DNA of 33,912 bases from a virus: IMG/VR virus record IMGVR_UViG_3300032296_001361, positions 1 through 33,912 of that record, one strand, 5' to 3'. The notes below the pieces were generated by a model that was not told the origin of the DNA, did not search any database, and saw only the letters and a program-made list of their open reading frames with translations. Every line of letters begins with the position of its first letter. The first letter of the stretch is position 1. Below are positions 1 through 6,844 of this stretch, in pieces. Position numbers and translations under genes: made by a program.

Positions 1-123
1 CGCATACTCACGCAACTGAGAAGCCGCACCCGACAAAATCAGGCCATCAGCCAACGCCGAATCAATCGTGTCAAAAATGTTGCTGAACGCATCAACAGCA
101 GCCTGCTCAAACGCACCCAGTTC
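1..123. repeat. Terminal overlap, left copy (circular closure)
   Basis: These 123 bases are identical to 33790-33912. The tape measure reading frame stays in phase when the two copies are merged (2232 nt, 744 codons including stop), so the copies are one genomic segment seen twice. This is the usual sign of a circular assembly graph. The phage DNA was therefore circular, concatemeric or circularly permuted when sequenced. A true terminal repeat inside a structural gene is unlikely. Confidence 0.9.
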
Positions 124-1386
124 CGGTGTGACCTTGAACATGTCACGGAAACCATCAACCATTTTGCGAGTCGCAGTCATAAACTCAGCAGCAGCCTCAG
201 CTGCCTTCATGTAAGCCTCAGCCTGCTCATTAGCAGTCTTAGTCGCAGACTTGATAGCCTCAGCAGCCGCCTTAGCAGCCGCAGCAATCTTTTTCTGAGC
301 CTCACTCATACCCTTATTCTTAGGATCTGGGTCAGGGTCGGGAACAAATTTTATAGGTGGAATGTAGCCACCCGTTCTAGGCCGACCAGGTTTTAGATTG
401 CCTGCAAGATAGGCCGAAATTGCATCGTTTATTTTTCTAGCAAGATCAGGCACTTCTTTTGAAATAACTTCCATGTCGTTCAAGAACGCTTTACGATTGT
501 TCACATATTTATCAACCCAACCTTCCATCACGCTGCTGTTGAGTTGGTCACCTATGCCACCAAAATCAAGTTTCGCAACCTTAGCCGCGATACCAAGAAA
601 TTCCGTCAGCAAATCAATGACACCGGTTTCGACAATCGAACCGGCCAAATCAAGCATCGCCTCGCTAATCTCGCCAACATCTTCCGCAAATTCTTTTAAT
701 GCCTGCTGACCAGCCTCTGAATTGAAGTAATCAGCCAACTGGTTGAGATAAGGAAGAAGCGCAACACCAATGTCTTCTTGCAGGTTGCCAAACACAATCT
801 GCAAACGCTGATAAGGGTCAAGGTTTGCAGCAGCTTCAGCAGAACCCCTAAACTGTTTCGCCAATTCACCTAGTGGATCGCTAACACCTTTGACATTCAC
901 ACCTAAACGGCTTAACGCAGTCGTGTTGCCGTTATAGGCGCGACCCAAAGCAATCGCAACAGCGTTGACATCACGGCCAGTGCCAGCCGCCACATTCAAC
1001 GCCAAATTGGTTAGTTCAGTAGCTTTGCCCACATCACCGGTGGCACGAGCCAACTGAGCAAACGCTGGTCGGATCTTGTCATCAGCAACAGCCGACATTG
1101 ACTCCATTTTGCTAATGGAATTCTCAACGCTGGCAATCTGAGCATTAGTAGCACCAACAGTATTACGCAACGCCTGAGCCAACAAGCCCTGCGACTTAGC
1201 ATCCTCAGCGGCGGCCTTGCCAGCAGCCTTCAACTGTGCAGTAATCGCACCAATGCTCAGACCAACACCAACAGCACCCAAAGCCGTTTTCAGCGACTTG
1301 CCCAGTTTCCCGAACTCAGCCTGAGTTTTCTTGATGCCCGAATTATCAAGAACCGTTTTCAGCGGAATAAAAATAGAACCAGCCAT
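1..1386 (-). CDS. Tape measure protein, N-terminal part (gene continues across the circular junction)
   Basis: The tape measure protein spans the tail lumen, sets tail length and is ejected with the DNA. The start is ATG at 1386 in a TGATG junction with the preceding gene. The N-terminus (MAGSIFIPLKTVLDNSGIKK) followed by long Ala/Lys/Glu-rich helices is typical. A proline/aspartate linker (FVPDPDPDPKNK, around 310-345) separates it from a strongly helical Ala-rich stretch. The frame is open to base 1 and continues at 33912, giving 743 residues in the circle. At the usual rule of about 1.5 angstrom per residue this suggests a tail near 110 nm. It sits, as expected, downstream of the tail chaperone and upstream of the minor tail genes. 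Confidence 0.9.
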   Translation of the reverse strand, partial: MAGSIFIPLKTVLDNSGIKKTQAEFGKLGKSLKTALGAVGVGLSIGAITAQLKAAGKAAAEDAKSQGLLAQALRNTVGATNAQIASVENSISKMESMSAVADDKIRPAFAQLARATGDVGKATELTNLALNVAAGTGRDVNAVAIALGRAYNGNTTALSRLGVNVKGVSDPLGELAKQFRGSAEAAANLDPYQRLQIVFGNLQEDIGVALLPYLNQLADYFNSEAGQQALKEFAEDVGEISEAMLDLAGSIVETGVIDLLTEFLGIAAKVAKLDFGGIGDQLNSSVMEGWVDKYVNNRKAFLNDMEVISKEVPDLARKINDAISAYLAGNLKPGRPRTGGYIPPIKFVPDPDPDPKNKGMSEAQKKIAAAAKAAAEAIKSATKTANEQAEAYMKAAEAAAEFMTATRKMVDGFRDMFKVTPELGAFEQAAVDAFSNIFDTIDSALADGLILSGAASQLREYA

Positions 1387-2012
1387 CACAACCCCTTCTG
1401 GTTTATACGGTCATACGCCTGGCGCAAAACCTGTTCAATAGCGACACGCACCGCATCGCGCGACTTCTCAGCAGCAGGCCAAGCCATACGCGAAGCACCC
1501 GACCCCAAAGCCCTGTTCAAAGACTCAATAAACTTCGCACCCTTCGCAGGCGAAGCATTACGCCGCTTCTCACTAGCCGAAGCGTTATCGTTCCTGCGAC
1601 CCTCACCAACAAACCTGCCAGAACGACCAGCCATGTCAGCCAACACAGTAGCCGGCGAAGACACCTTGACACGCACAAGCGAAGTAGTCAAAGACTTGCC
1701 ACCAGCCGAAGTCCTGAACTGAATAAGGGTCTTATTCGCTGGCACACCAACACCCCAACCCAAACGCCCACGATCCTTACCCATACCCGACAACGGCGCA
1801 ATGCTAGGGATGTTCGATTTGATGTCCGACTCCAACGGCCTAGCAATACGCTTCACATCACGCACCAGTTCGGTGCGCAAACGCGGCTCAATGGCCTTCA
1901 AACGCTTTTGCAGCTCACGAATGTCCTGCACACTGAAATCGCCTGCCCCAACCCCTGAACGCCCAACACCGCCGCTGAACTTAGCGATTATGAGTTTTAG
2001 TGGTTCGGCCAT
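1386..2012 (-). CDS. Putative HK97 gp10-like neck/tail-completion protein
   Basis: A 208-residue basic protein directly upstream of the tape measure gene (shared TGATG). The C-terminal half carries a pattern seen in gp10-like actinophage proteins: a DMAGRSG motif near 125, then GASRMAWPAAE near 175, then a terminal helix ending near YDRINQKGL. The N-terminal half has a charged helix (DIRELQKRLKAIEPRLRTE), as in proteins that sit at the head-tail joint. Genes of this type usually lie before the major tail protein, so its place after the chaperone is atypical. It is cut off from the upstream operon by a terminator and a reversed gene, so it probably has its own promoter around 2047-2052. The family call is inference from motifs; a minor tail protein is the main alternative. 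Confidence 0.5.
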   Translation of the reverse strand: MAEPLKLIIAKFSGGVGRSGVGAGDFSVQDIRELQKRLKAIEPRLRTELVRDVKRIARPLESDIKSNIPSIAPLSGMGKDRGRLGWGVGVPANKTLIQFRTSAGGKSLTTSLVRVKVSSPATVLADMAGRSGRFVGEGRRNDNASASEKRRNASPAKGAKFIESLNRALGSGASRMAWPAAEKSRDAVRVAIEQVLRQAYDRINQKGL

Positions 2013-2029
2013 AGGGTCAATTCTACCGC

Positions 2030-2098
2030 CCCGTTATCAAACCGTTATTTTAGAAACTTGCAAATGAACTTGCACACAGCTAGGCAAACGCCTAATGT
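2030..2098. promoter_or_regulatory. Divergent promoter/operator region
   Basis: This lies between the gp10-like gene (minus) and the unknown gene (plus). On the minus strand TAAAAT at 2052-2047 is a good -10 candidate. On the plus strand TTGCAC (2070-2075), 17 bp, then TAATGT (2093-2098) forms a weak sigma70-like pair. Two tandem direct repeats overlap these: CCGTTAT at 2031-2037 and 2042-2048 (11-bp period), and AACTTGCA at 2055-2062 and 2067-2074 (12-bp period). One-turn spacing suggests side-by-side protein binding. The -35 elements are poor, so the assignment is tentative. Confidence 0.4.
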
Positions 2099-2134
2099 TG
2101 AACCGCTGGCCAACAAACAGCACAAAGGGTAATC

Positions 2135-2545
2135 ATGGGAATCTATAAAGAAGCGCACACCGCTTATCAGGATGTTGTCGAACGCACCGCAGACATCATG
2201 CAAGCTGGCAGCAAGTTCAATCCCACCGGTGAAGACGAAATCTGGTCAGCCATCGGTCACCTTGACTATGACCTGGCAGATCAGTTGACAGATGTTTTCT
2301 ACTACGAGGCAGCACTTGTTTGCATTGAGCGTGGCAATCTGCCACTAGACAATCCAGCGTGGCAAGCACTCGTGGTGCGTTTGGCATACAACGCCATAAC
2401 CGATGCAGACAACTTCGCCTACATCATTGAACACTCACGATTTAGCGTGTCAGACATCCAGCGTATGTTAGACCTCGCCGCAGGTGCAGTGCTACAACAC
2501 CCGAACTTCCAACTCACAGGCTTCCAGCACATTTCCCCCAAATAG
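2135..2545 (+). CDS. Unknown protein, isolated plus-strand gene in the tail operon
   Basis: A 136-residue, acidic, predominantly helical protein with no family I recognise, no signal peptide and no membrane segment. The start ATG at 2135 follows a good ribosome binding site (AAAGGG, 6 nt upstream). The gene points against its neighbours and has its own weak promoter candidate and its own strong terminator just after the stop (2561-2594). It lies between the tail chaperone and the gp10-like gene, where colinear genes are the rule. That independent layout is the hallmark of a moron: a cargo gene expressed outside the lytic programme, often against rival phages or host defences. The moron role is inference; the independent unit is seen directly. 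Confidence 0.75.
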   Translation: MGIYKEAHTAYQDVVERTADIMQAGSKFNPTGEDEIWSAIGHLDYDLADQLTDVFYYEAALVCIERGNLPLDNPAWQALVVRLAYNAITDADNFAYIIEHSRFSVSDIQRMLDLAAGAVLQHPNFQLTGFQHISPK

Positions 2546-2552
2546 TCGCTGG

Positions 2553-2594
2553 AAATAAAGAAACCCTAAGATTTCGGTCTTAGGGTTTTCTTTT
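2553..2594. terminator. Bidirectional Rho-independent terminator
   Basis: A perfect 11-bp stem, AAACCCTAAGA (2561-2571) with TCTTAGGGTTT (2578-2588), and a 6-nt loop TTTCGG. It is followed by TTTTCTTTT on the plus strand and by TTTCTTTATTT on the minus strand. It ends the plus gene at 2545 and, from the other side, the capsid-distal tail transcript. The stop codon of the frameshifted chaperone (2595-2593) touches it. A second hairpin, TTCCAGC (2522-2528) with GCTGGAA (2548-2554), flanks the plus-gene stop. Confidence 0.85.
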
Positions 2595-2993
2595 ACCTCG
2601 CCTGATTCTTATGAATCAAATACCGTTGCAAAGTAAACAACATACGAGGCGTTTCTTGCATCAACAAACTTGGTGCAATACCTGTTTCAACAGCAAGGCC
2701 GGCGATGAGCCAATGAGCAGACTCATCGCCAAGCCCAACTATTTTGGGTCGGATTCACTCGCAGAAACCGCAGAAACCGTTTCAATGAAATCCTCAAAGC
2801 TCTTATCGGTCTGCTTAGTGCGACTCAACGAAGCCCAAGCCAAAAACACAATGTGTGTCAGTTTCTCAGACTTAGCCAAAGTGCCGACAGACAAATTGAA
2901 CTTCTCTTCAAATTTCAGCATGTCAGGCATAATTACCGGAATCGGGTCAATGGTTCTGCCATCCAAAAATTCGGCGCGTAGATTGAGTTTCAT
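2593..2993 (-). CDS. Tail assembly chaperone, -1 frameshift fusion (gpGT-like)
   Basis: Slippage by -1 at CCCAAAA (zero-frame codons C CCA AAA) lets translation pass the TAG at 2741 and continue in the new frame for 49 codons to TAA at 2595-2593, giving 133 residues. The added segment reads IVGLGDESAHWLIAGLAVE and then TGIAPSLLMQETPRMLFTLQ. That is dense, sensible coding with no ATG-plus-Shine-Dalgarno of its own. In lambda-type phages the GT fusion bridges tape measure protein and major tail protein. Coordinates span the fusion; the shift takes place at 2742. Confidence 0.82.
2701..2748 (-). promoter_or_regulatory. Programmed -1 ribosomal frameshift signal
   Basis: The slippery sequence CCCAAAA (X XXY YYZ in the correct phase) is at 2748-2742. 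After an 11-nt spacer comes a perfect 9-bp stem, GGCGATGAG (2730-2722) with CTCATCGCC (2709-2701), and a 12-nt loop. Inside it ATGAG and CTCAT can form a competing shorter hairpin. Slip site, spacer and stimulatory stem are all as in known tail-gene frameshifts. Confidence 0.8.
2739..2993 (-). CDS. Tail assembly chaperone, short form (gpG-like)
   Basis: An 84-residue protein between the major tail protein and the tape measure gene, the invariant place of the siphophage tail assembly chaperone. It keeps tape measure protein soluble while tail tube subunits assemble. The start ATG at 2993 has AAGGAAA about 8 nt upstream. Its last codons, PK then TAG, sit on the slippery heptamer CCCAAAA (2748-2742), so most ribosomes stop here and a minority make the longer form. 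Confidence 0.85.
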   Translation of the reverse strand: MKLNLRAEFLDGRTIDPIPVIMPDMLKFEEKFNLSVGTLAKSEKLTHIVFLAWASLSRTKQTDKSFEDFIETVSAVSASESDPK

Positions 2994-3023
2994 TTGGTTT
3001 CCTTTTTAGTTATTGGTGAAGAA

Positions 3024-3431
3024 TTAGGCTGTTGCGCGAGTGACTGTGCCGCTTGTTGGCCAGGTGACCGACAAAGTTGCGAGGTCGCCAACGGTTGAAG
3101 CAAACGGCTGGTATTGCGAAACAAGGCAAACAGCAGTGTATGAAGGGTTAGTTGATGACACGGTTGCGCTAGTTGGCGTAATGACAACAGTTGCAGCAGT
3201 GTTCAACAAAGGCCAAAGGGTTGCATCAACAGCAGCAGCACCAAAGTCCTGGTAGAAGTTCAGGGTCACTGAACCTGAGAGTAGGCCACCGGTAACGGTC
3301 TTGAAGTTGCCACCAAAAGTGGTTGTGTCAACTTCATCAGCCTGAATTGTTAGATCAACAGATTGAAGCGAGTTGCTGAGGTTGGTTCCGTTGATTGTTA
3401 TTTTGTGGTCTGTGGCGACAAATTTTGCCAT
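3024..3431 (-). CDS. Major tail (tube) protein
   Basis: A 135-residue beta-rich protein that would form the tail tube by stacking hexamers. It starts MAKFVATDHKITINGTNLSN and carries SVDLTIQADEVDTTTFGG, a pattern common to actinophage tube proteins (a first beta-hairpin, then a D/E-V-D-T-T loop). Polar Ser/Thr/Val content continues to the C-terminus TVTRATA. The start ATG at 3431 has a strong AAGGAG site 7 nt upstream, the best in the tail block, consistent with the high expression a tube protein needs. It lies between the tail terminator and the chaperone, the canonical order. Confidence 0.88.
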   Translation of the reverse strand: MAKFVATDHKITINGTNLSNSLQSVDLTIQADEVDTTTFGGNFKTVTGGLLSGSVTLNFYQDFGAAAVDATLWPLLNTAATVVITPTSATVSSTNPSYTAVCLVSQYQPFASTVGDLATLSVTWPTSGTVTRATA

Positions 3432-3445
3432 CCTGAATCTCCTTG

Positions 3446-3853
3446 TTAGTCTGCCTGCACAACTAAGTCAAACTCAGCTGCCAGGTATGTGTTATCTCCG
3501 AGTGAAATTGAGCCGTAGTTTCTCATCCCAGACACTATGCAGTCAAAAGCTTTACCACCGAGTGTCTTGTCTAATTCTACTGCCCCACGAATACTAGAAG
3601 AACCTGTTGGCGAACAGTAAGCATCCAACGAGTTCTGTGCCGTTCTCTCACTAGCCAAACCAACAACCAAAGTCACGGTGAAGTTGTATGTTGACAGGCC
3701 GTTGTAGAACGCTTTGTGATAGTCAACCGATGCCGGTGCAATGATCGCGAACGGTGGATTGACATTCGCAGGGATAGTCGAACCAGTGCGCAAACCAGTG
3801 ATGGTTGCCAGGTTCGTTGCGATGCCTTGTCTAAGGTCACTAATCTGTGCCAT
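3446..3853 (-). CDS. Tail terminator / tail completion protein
   Basis: A 135-residue protein starting MAQISDLRQGIATNLATITG, with the N-terminal helix and IPANVNPPFAIIAPAS strand typical of actinophage tail terminators. It contains FTVTLVVGLASERTAQNSLD and ends in FDLVVQAD. Tail terminators form a ring that caps the growing tube and docks it to the neck. The gene begins at a TAATG overlap with the head-tail adaptor (3853) and precedes the tube protein by 15 nt, the standard order. Assigned by position and general pattern, not by a catalytic motif. Confidence 0.75.
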   Translation of the reverse strand: MAQISDLRQGIATNLATITGLRTGSTIPANVNPPFAIIAPASVDYHKAFYNGLSTYNFTVTLVVGLASERTAQNSLDAYCSPTGSSSIRGAVELDKTLGGKAFDCIVSGMRNYGSISLGDNTYLAAEFDLVVQAD

Positions 3854-4458
3854 TACGCCATGAACCTTGCCAGGCGATACGGCTCAACAAGCTGCTGAAC
3901 ATCAGGGTCAAGTCTTGTGCCAACCCGAATGTAACCGAGGTCTGGTGCAGACAACACACCCAACGGTGAGTCAAGGCGTTTGAAGATTCGGCTGGCCTGA
4001 ATAATGGTCGCCTGTTTTACAGCCACCGGTGCAGCAGACCAACCCCAAGTGCCAGTCACACGCACACTGGCCTCACCAATGTTTGTGCCAAACACATAAT
4101 CGCCAACAGCCCTGATCCGTGTTGCAGGCCAACCAGTCAAACCATCAGCCCTACCGTTCAAAGGTTCAAGCTGGTAATCGGTGGCAGTCCAAGTCTGGTC
4201 AAACACGCCATCAAGGTCGGCGGACACCACAAGGCTGCTCAACGAAATCAAGTCGTCAATCTCGCAAACAATCGTGTCTTCTGGTGTGAAGAATCGGGTT
4301 GCTGTGCCATTCGGGTAAAAGTTGCGACCAGCGAAACCATCAACCAGGCGTGAAGCCGACTCAATAGCCGTTTCCAGCAAACTGTCATCAATGCTGTCTG
4401 TTATTCGCAACGCCGCTTTGACATCAGCCAAAGTCGCATAACCGTTAGTAATCGCCAC
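3853..4458 (-). CDS. Head-tail connector (gp6/gp15-like adaptor)
   Basis: A 201-residue protein with the N-terminal helical region of gp6-like adaptors: YATLADVKAALRITDSIDD, then LLETAIESASRLVDGFAGRN. A beta-rich half follows, with TRIRAVGDYVFG and the conserved-looking GTWGW. The helix VKQATIIQASRIFKRLDSPL and the C-terminal LVEPYRLARF are typical of the family. It would form the ring between portal and tail. The start is GTG at 4458 with AGGAG five nt upstream. A glycan cassette separates it from the capsid gene, which normally sits next to it. Confidence 0.8.
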   Translation of the reverse strand: MAITNGYATLADVKAALRITDSIDDSLLETAIESASRLVDGFAGRNFYPNGTATRFFTPEDTIVCEIDDLISLSSLVVSADLDGVFDQTWTATDYQLEPLNGRADGLTGWPATRIRAVGDYVFGTNIGEASVRVTGTWGWSAAPVAVKQATIIQASRIFKRLDSPLGVLSAPDLGYIRVGTRLDPDVQQLVEPYRLARFMA

Positions 4459-4486
4459 ACAAACTCCTAAAATCTATGGTTCTAGT

Positions 4487-4915
4487 TTAGCCGTTAGTCA
4501 ACCGTGCCTTTATAGCAGTCGTGCTGATGCCATCCGTGTAAGGCAGATAAACCAAACCGATGCCACGCTCATCCAACCAATCCTGGTCAAAACCCATCTG
4601 ATAGTAATAATCGCGCCGCGCCCAATCACTACCGATCACAACATAATCAGGTCGCACCTGCTCAATGGTCGGCTTAGAATCCGCACCACCCATGTTCGGC
4701 ACAACAGCTGCCACCCACTTACAACCCAACAAGGTTGCTTCGCGTTCACGGTAAGTCATCACCGGTGCTTTGCCCTTGTATTCGACAATGAACTCATCAG
4801 TGTTCAACGACACCACCACATCACCTATCTCGTGGCAGCGTTCCAGAAACGCCATGTGGCCTGGATGTAGCAGGTCGAATGTTCCGCCAGTGTAAACGGT
4901 TGGTCTTTTCAATCC
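4487..4915 (-). CDS. TagD-like cytidylyltransferase
   Basis: A nucleotidyltransferase of the glycerol-3-phosphate/ethanolamine-phosphate cytidylyltransferase family, which activates a phospho-substrate with CTP. The signature motifs are all present: GGTFDLLHPGH (the HxGH nucleotide site), LNTDEF, YREREATLLGCKWV, GSDW and the C-terminal GISTTAIKAR. The ATG at 4915 has AGAAGGG just upstream and overlaps the glycosyltransferase stop by 7 nt, giving 142 residues. A GTG at 4948 would add 11 residues but has no good site. It is the third gene of a glycan cassette inside the morphogenesis region. Likely products are CDP-glycerol or another CDP-activated unit; substrate unknown. Confidence 0.85.
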   Translation of the reverse strand, partial: GLKRPTVYTGGTFDLLHPGHMAFLERCHEIGDVVVSLNTDEFIVEYKGKAPVMTYREREATLLGCKWVAAVVPNMGGADSKPTIEQVRPDYVVIGSDWARRDYYYQMGFDQDWLDERGIGLVYLPYTDGISTTAIKARLTNG

Positions 4916-5556
4916 CATCGATTTGCCCTTCTTGTTTGTAATGTCCACGCATTTGCCTCTATACGGCCTTGTGCGGCTCTCTCAGCCGACAAAGTTTGGT
5001 TCCTGCTGTATGACAGCGAGTTCACATTTTGGAAGCCGCTATGAAGCGTAGAACTGTTATTATGACCCATTTTGCAGGCAATAGTTTTCTTTGCTACGGC
5101 AGCCAAATCAACGCGGCGTTCCAAGTCATTATCATCGAAATAAAGCGGATAAAAATTCTCGTCATACAAACCAACCTTCTCAACCATGCCCTCACCAAAC
5201 ACCACACCCGACCACTGTGGCACAATGTCCAAGAAGTTCAACGCCTGCGTGTCCACCTGATCGGGGATGTTCGCCATCTGACCAGGCTCAAACCAAGCAT
5301 CATCGTTCACCAAAACCCAGTAAGGCGCATACGGTGTGGCCTTCACAATCAGATTCCAAGCACCTACCAAACCAAGACCGAACGGAACTTCAATGTGCCA
5401 CAGGTGTTTGACCAGCTCAGGCTTTGTCGGTTGCCAGGTCTTAGTTCCCGAATTGTTGACCACGACTAGATGCTCAACAGGGTAATCAATGCTGGCAAGT
5501 AACCGGTCAGCCAGGTCAAAGCGTTTCAGAGTGCAAAACCCCAAAACAGGAATCAT
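4909..5556 (-). CDS. GT-A fold glycosyltransferase (family 2-like)
   Basis: A 215-residue protein starting MIPVLGFCTLKRFDLADRLL at an ATGA overlap with the preceding glycosyltransferase (5556). It has the GT2 layout: a first strand, then VEHLVVVNNSG, then GLVGAWNLIVKATPYAPYWV, and the acidic metal site VNDDAWF, a DxD-type motif. Later LYDENFYPLYFDDNDLERR matches the GT2 acceptor-side D/E motif. No membrane segment is seen, so it should act in the cytosol on a nucleotide-sugar donor. Together with the GT-B and cytidylyltransferase genes it forms a three-gene cassette that could glycosylate virion proteins, DNA or cell envelope. Confidence 0.8.
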   Translation of the reverse strand: MIPVLGFCTLKRFDLADRLLASIDYPVEHLVVVNNSGTKTWQPTKPELVKHLWHIEVPFGLGLVGAWNLIVKATPYAPYWVLVNDDAWFEPGQMANIPDQVDTQALNFLDIVPQWSGVVFGEGMVEKVGLYDENFYPLYFDDNDLERRVDLAAVAKKTIACKMGHNNSSTLHSGFQNVNSLSYSRNQTLSAERAAQGRIEANAWTLQTRRANRWD

Positions 5557-6734
5557 CGCAAAATCTTCTTCAACACAGGCTGCCAGTATTTGCGCCAAAC
5601 CTTCTCAGCACCAAAACCCTCAGCAAAATCAATCGCCTTCTGCGACTTGCCACGCGGCCTGTCATAAGCTGCCTGCAACGCCGCCACAGTCTGCGGAATG
5701 TTCGGCACACTAAACCAAGACTTCTGCGCCTCATCCCACAACGGCTGACACTCAATCAGCCAACCATCGCCACACAACTCGGTGCTGGCACAAATGTCCG
5801 ACACGATAACCGGTGTGCCACAAGCCTGCGCCTCAACAGTGCCAACCCCAAAACCTTCACCATAACTGATGCCCAGGTAAACATCCATAGCCGTATAAAA
5901 CGCCGCCAAATGTTCCTGAGAATAGCCATAACGGTAAGACACCTGATCGCAGAACATGACCTGATTGCGTGTCAAGCCACAGCTGGTCAACAACTGGTCT
6001 AACTTCCAACCACCAAACGACCCGAACATGTCTGTGTGCAAATACAGCACAGCATCGGGCTTATCCTTCGCGAACAGGCTGAACGCCAGAAACGCCTCAG
6101 CCACAGCCTTCCTATGAATCGCACCACTAGCCTTGTTAGCGAAATTCATACCCACCACAAAGTTGTCAGCAGTCAACCCCATGTAATCGCGAACAAGCTG
6201 ACCATCCACATCCCAAGTCGGTTTGAACACCGGCTCAACAGCATGAGGCACAAACTCAGCCTCAACACCAAACCTCGCCAACTGCGCCTGACCCCAACGA
6301 CTCATCGCAATCGGTGTCACATTAGGTCGCTTACACCACTCCAACACCAAAGGTGGAATCGGGTTATGGTCAATCGGAACCCACGAAGCAATGTTCAGGT
6401 CGGCATACTTATCGCCACGCAAAATCCAAACATCATAAAGAGTCACCAAAACATTCGGCAACTTACCCTTCTTCTTCTCAACGGCGGCAACATGATGCAG
6501 GTGATTCAGCGGCGTAACATCCTGCGAATACGGTTCAGCACCACGCGCATACTCAGGCACAACACCATAATCAGATTCCCAAGTGCCGTTCACACCCTCG
6601 CGACCATAGTTGCTCAACACAGCAACATCAAGGCCGTCACGAATCATACGGTTCAAGACCTGGTTCGACTGCATACCGTAACCAGTCGGCGCAGTAGGCG
6701 AATTAGAGAACCAAGAAACAATGCCTTTGAGCAT
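5553..6734 (-). CDS. GT-B fold glycosyltransferase (family 4/1-like)
   Basis: A 393-residue glycosyltransferase. The N-terminal acceptor domain has the short Gly-rich loop SPTAPTGYGMQSNQV. The C-terminal donor domain carries the EX7E-type motif SYGEGFGVGTVEAQACGTPV (about residues 298-317), followed by IVSDICASTELCG. This is diagnostic of retaining GT4-like enzymes using nucleotide sugars. The start ATG at 6734 has GAAAGGG seven nt upstream. It is the first gene of the cassette and follows a divergent intergenic region shared with the plus-strand HNH gene, so it may have its own promoter there. The acceptor is not evident. Confidence 0.88.
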   Translation of the reverse strand: MLKGIVSWFSNSPTAPTGYGMQSNQVLNRMIRDGLDVAVLSNYGREGVNGTWESDYGVVPEYARGAEPYSQDVTPLNHLHHVAAVEKKKGKLPNVLVTLYDVWILRGDKYADLNIASWVPIDHNPIPPLVLEWCKRPNVTPIAMSRWGQAQLARFGVEAEFVPHAVEPVFKPTWDVDGQLVRDYMGLTADNFVVGMNFANKASGAIHRKAVAEAFLAFSLFAKDKPDAVLYLHTDMFGSFGGWKLDQLLTSCGLTRNQVMFCDQVSYRYGYSQEHLAAFYTAMDVYLGISYGEGFGVGTVEAQACGTPVIVSDICASTELCGDGWLIECQPLWDEAQKSWFSVPNIPQTVAALQAAYDRPRGKSQKAIDFAEGFGAEKVWRKYWQPVLKKILR

Positions 6735-6844
6735 GGGAAACCCTTTCGTAGATGTAAACAGAATACAACAGAAACAGGGTAAAATAAGAGTGCGCCAGCG
6801 ATGTAATCAGCATCCTGGCGCGTGACCGAAATAGGAGTTTCGAT
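6735..6844. promoter_or_regulatory. Divergent intergenic region with an inverted repeat
   Basis: This separates the glycosyltransferase (minus) and HNH (plus) genes. It holds an imperfect inverted repeat, GCGCCAG (6792-6798) with CTGGCGC (6815-6821), extended by GATG/CATC around a one-base bulge. On the minus strand it is followed by TCTTATTTT, so it could act as a terminator or an operator. Plus-strand TAAAAT at 6780-6785 is a possible -10 without a good -35. The HNH ribosome site is TAGGAG, 8 nt before 6845. Confidence 0.4.

Noticed and set aside
4916-4948. Upstream GTG start for the cytidylyltransferase
   Set aside because: It would overlap the glycosyltransferase by 40 nt; the ATG at 4915 has a proper AAGGG site and family-like length.
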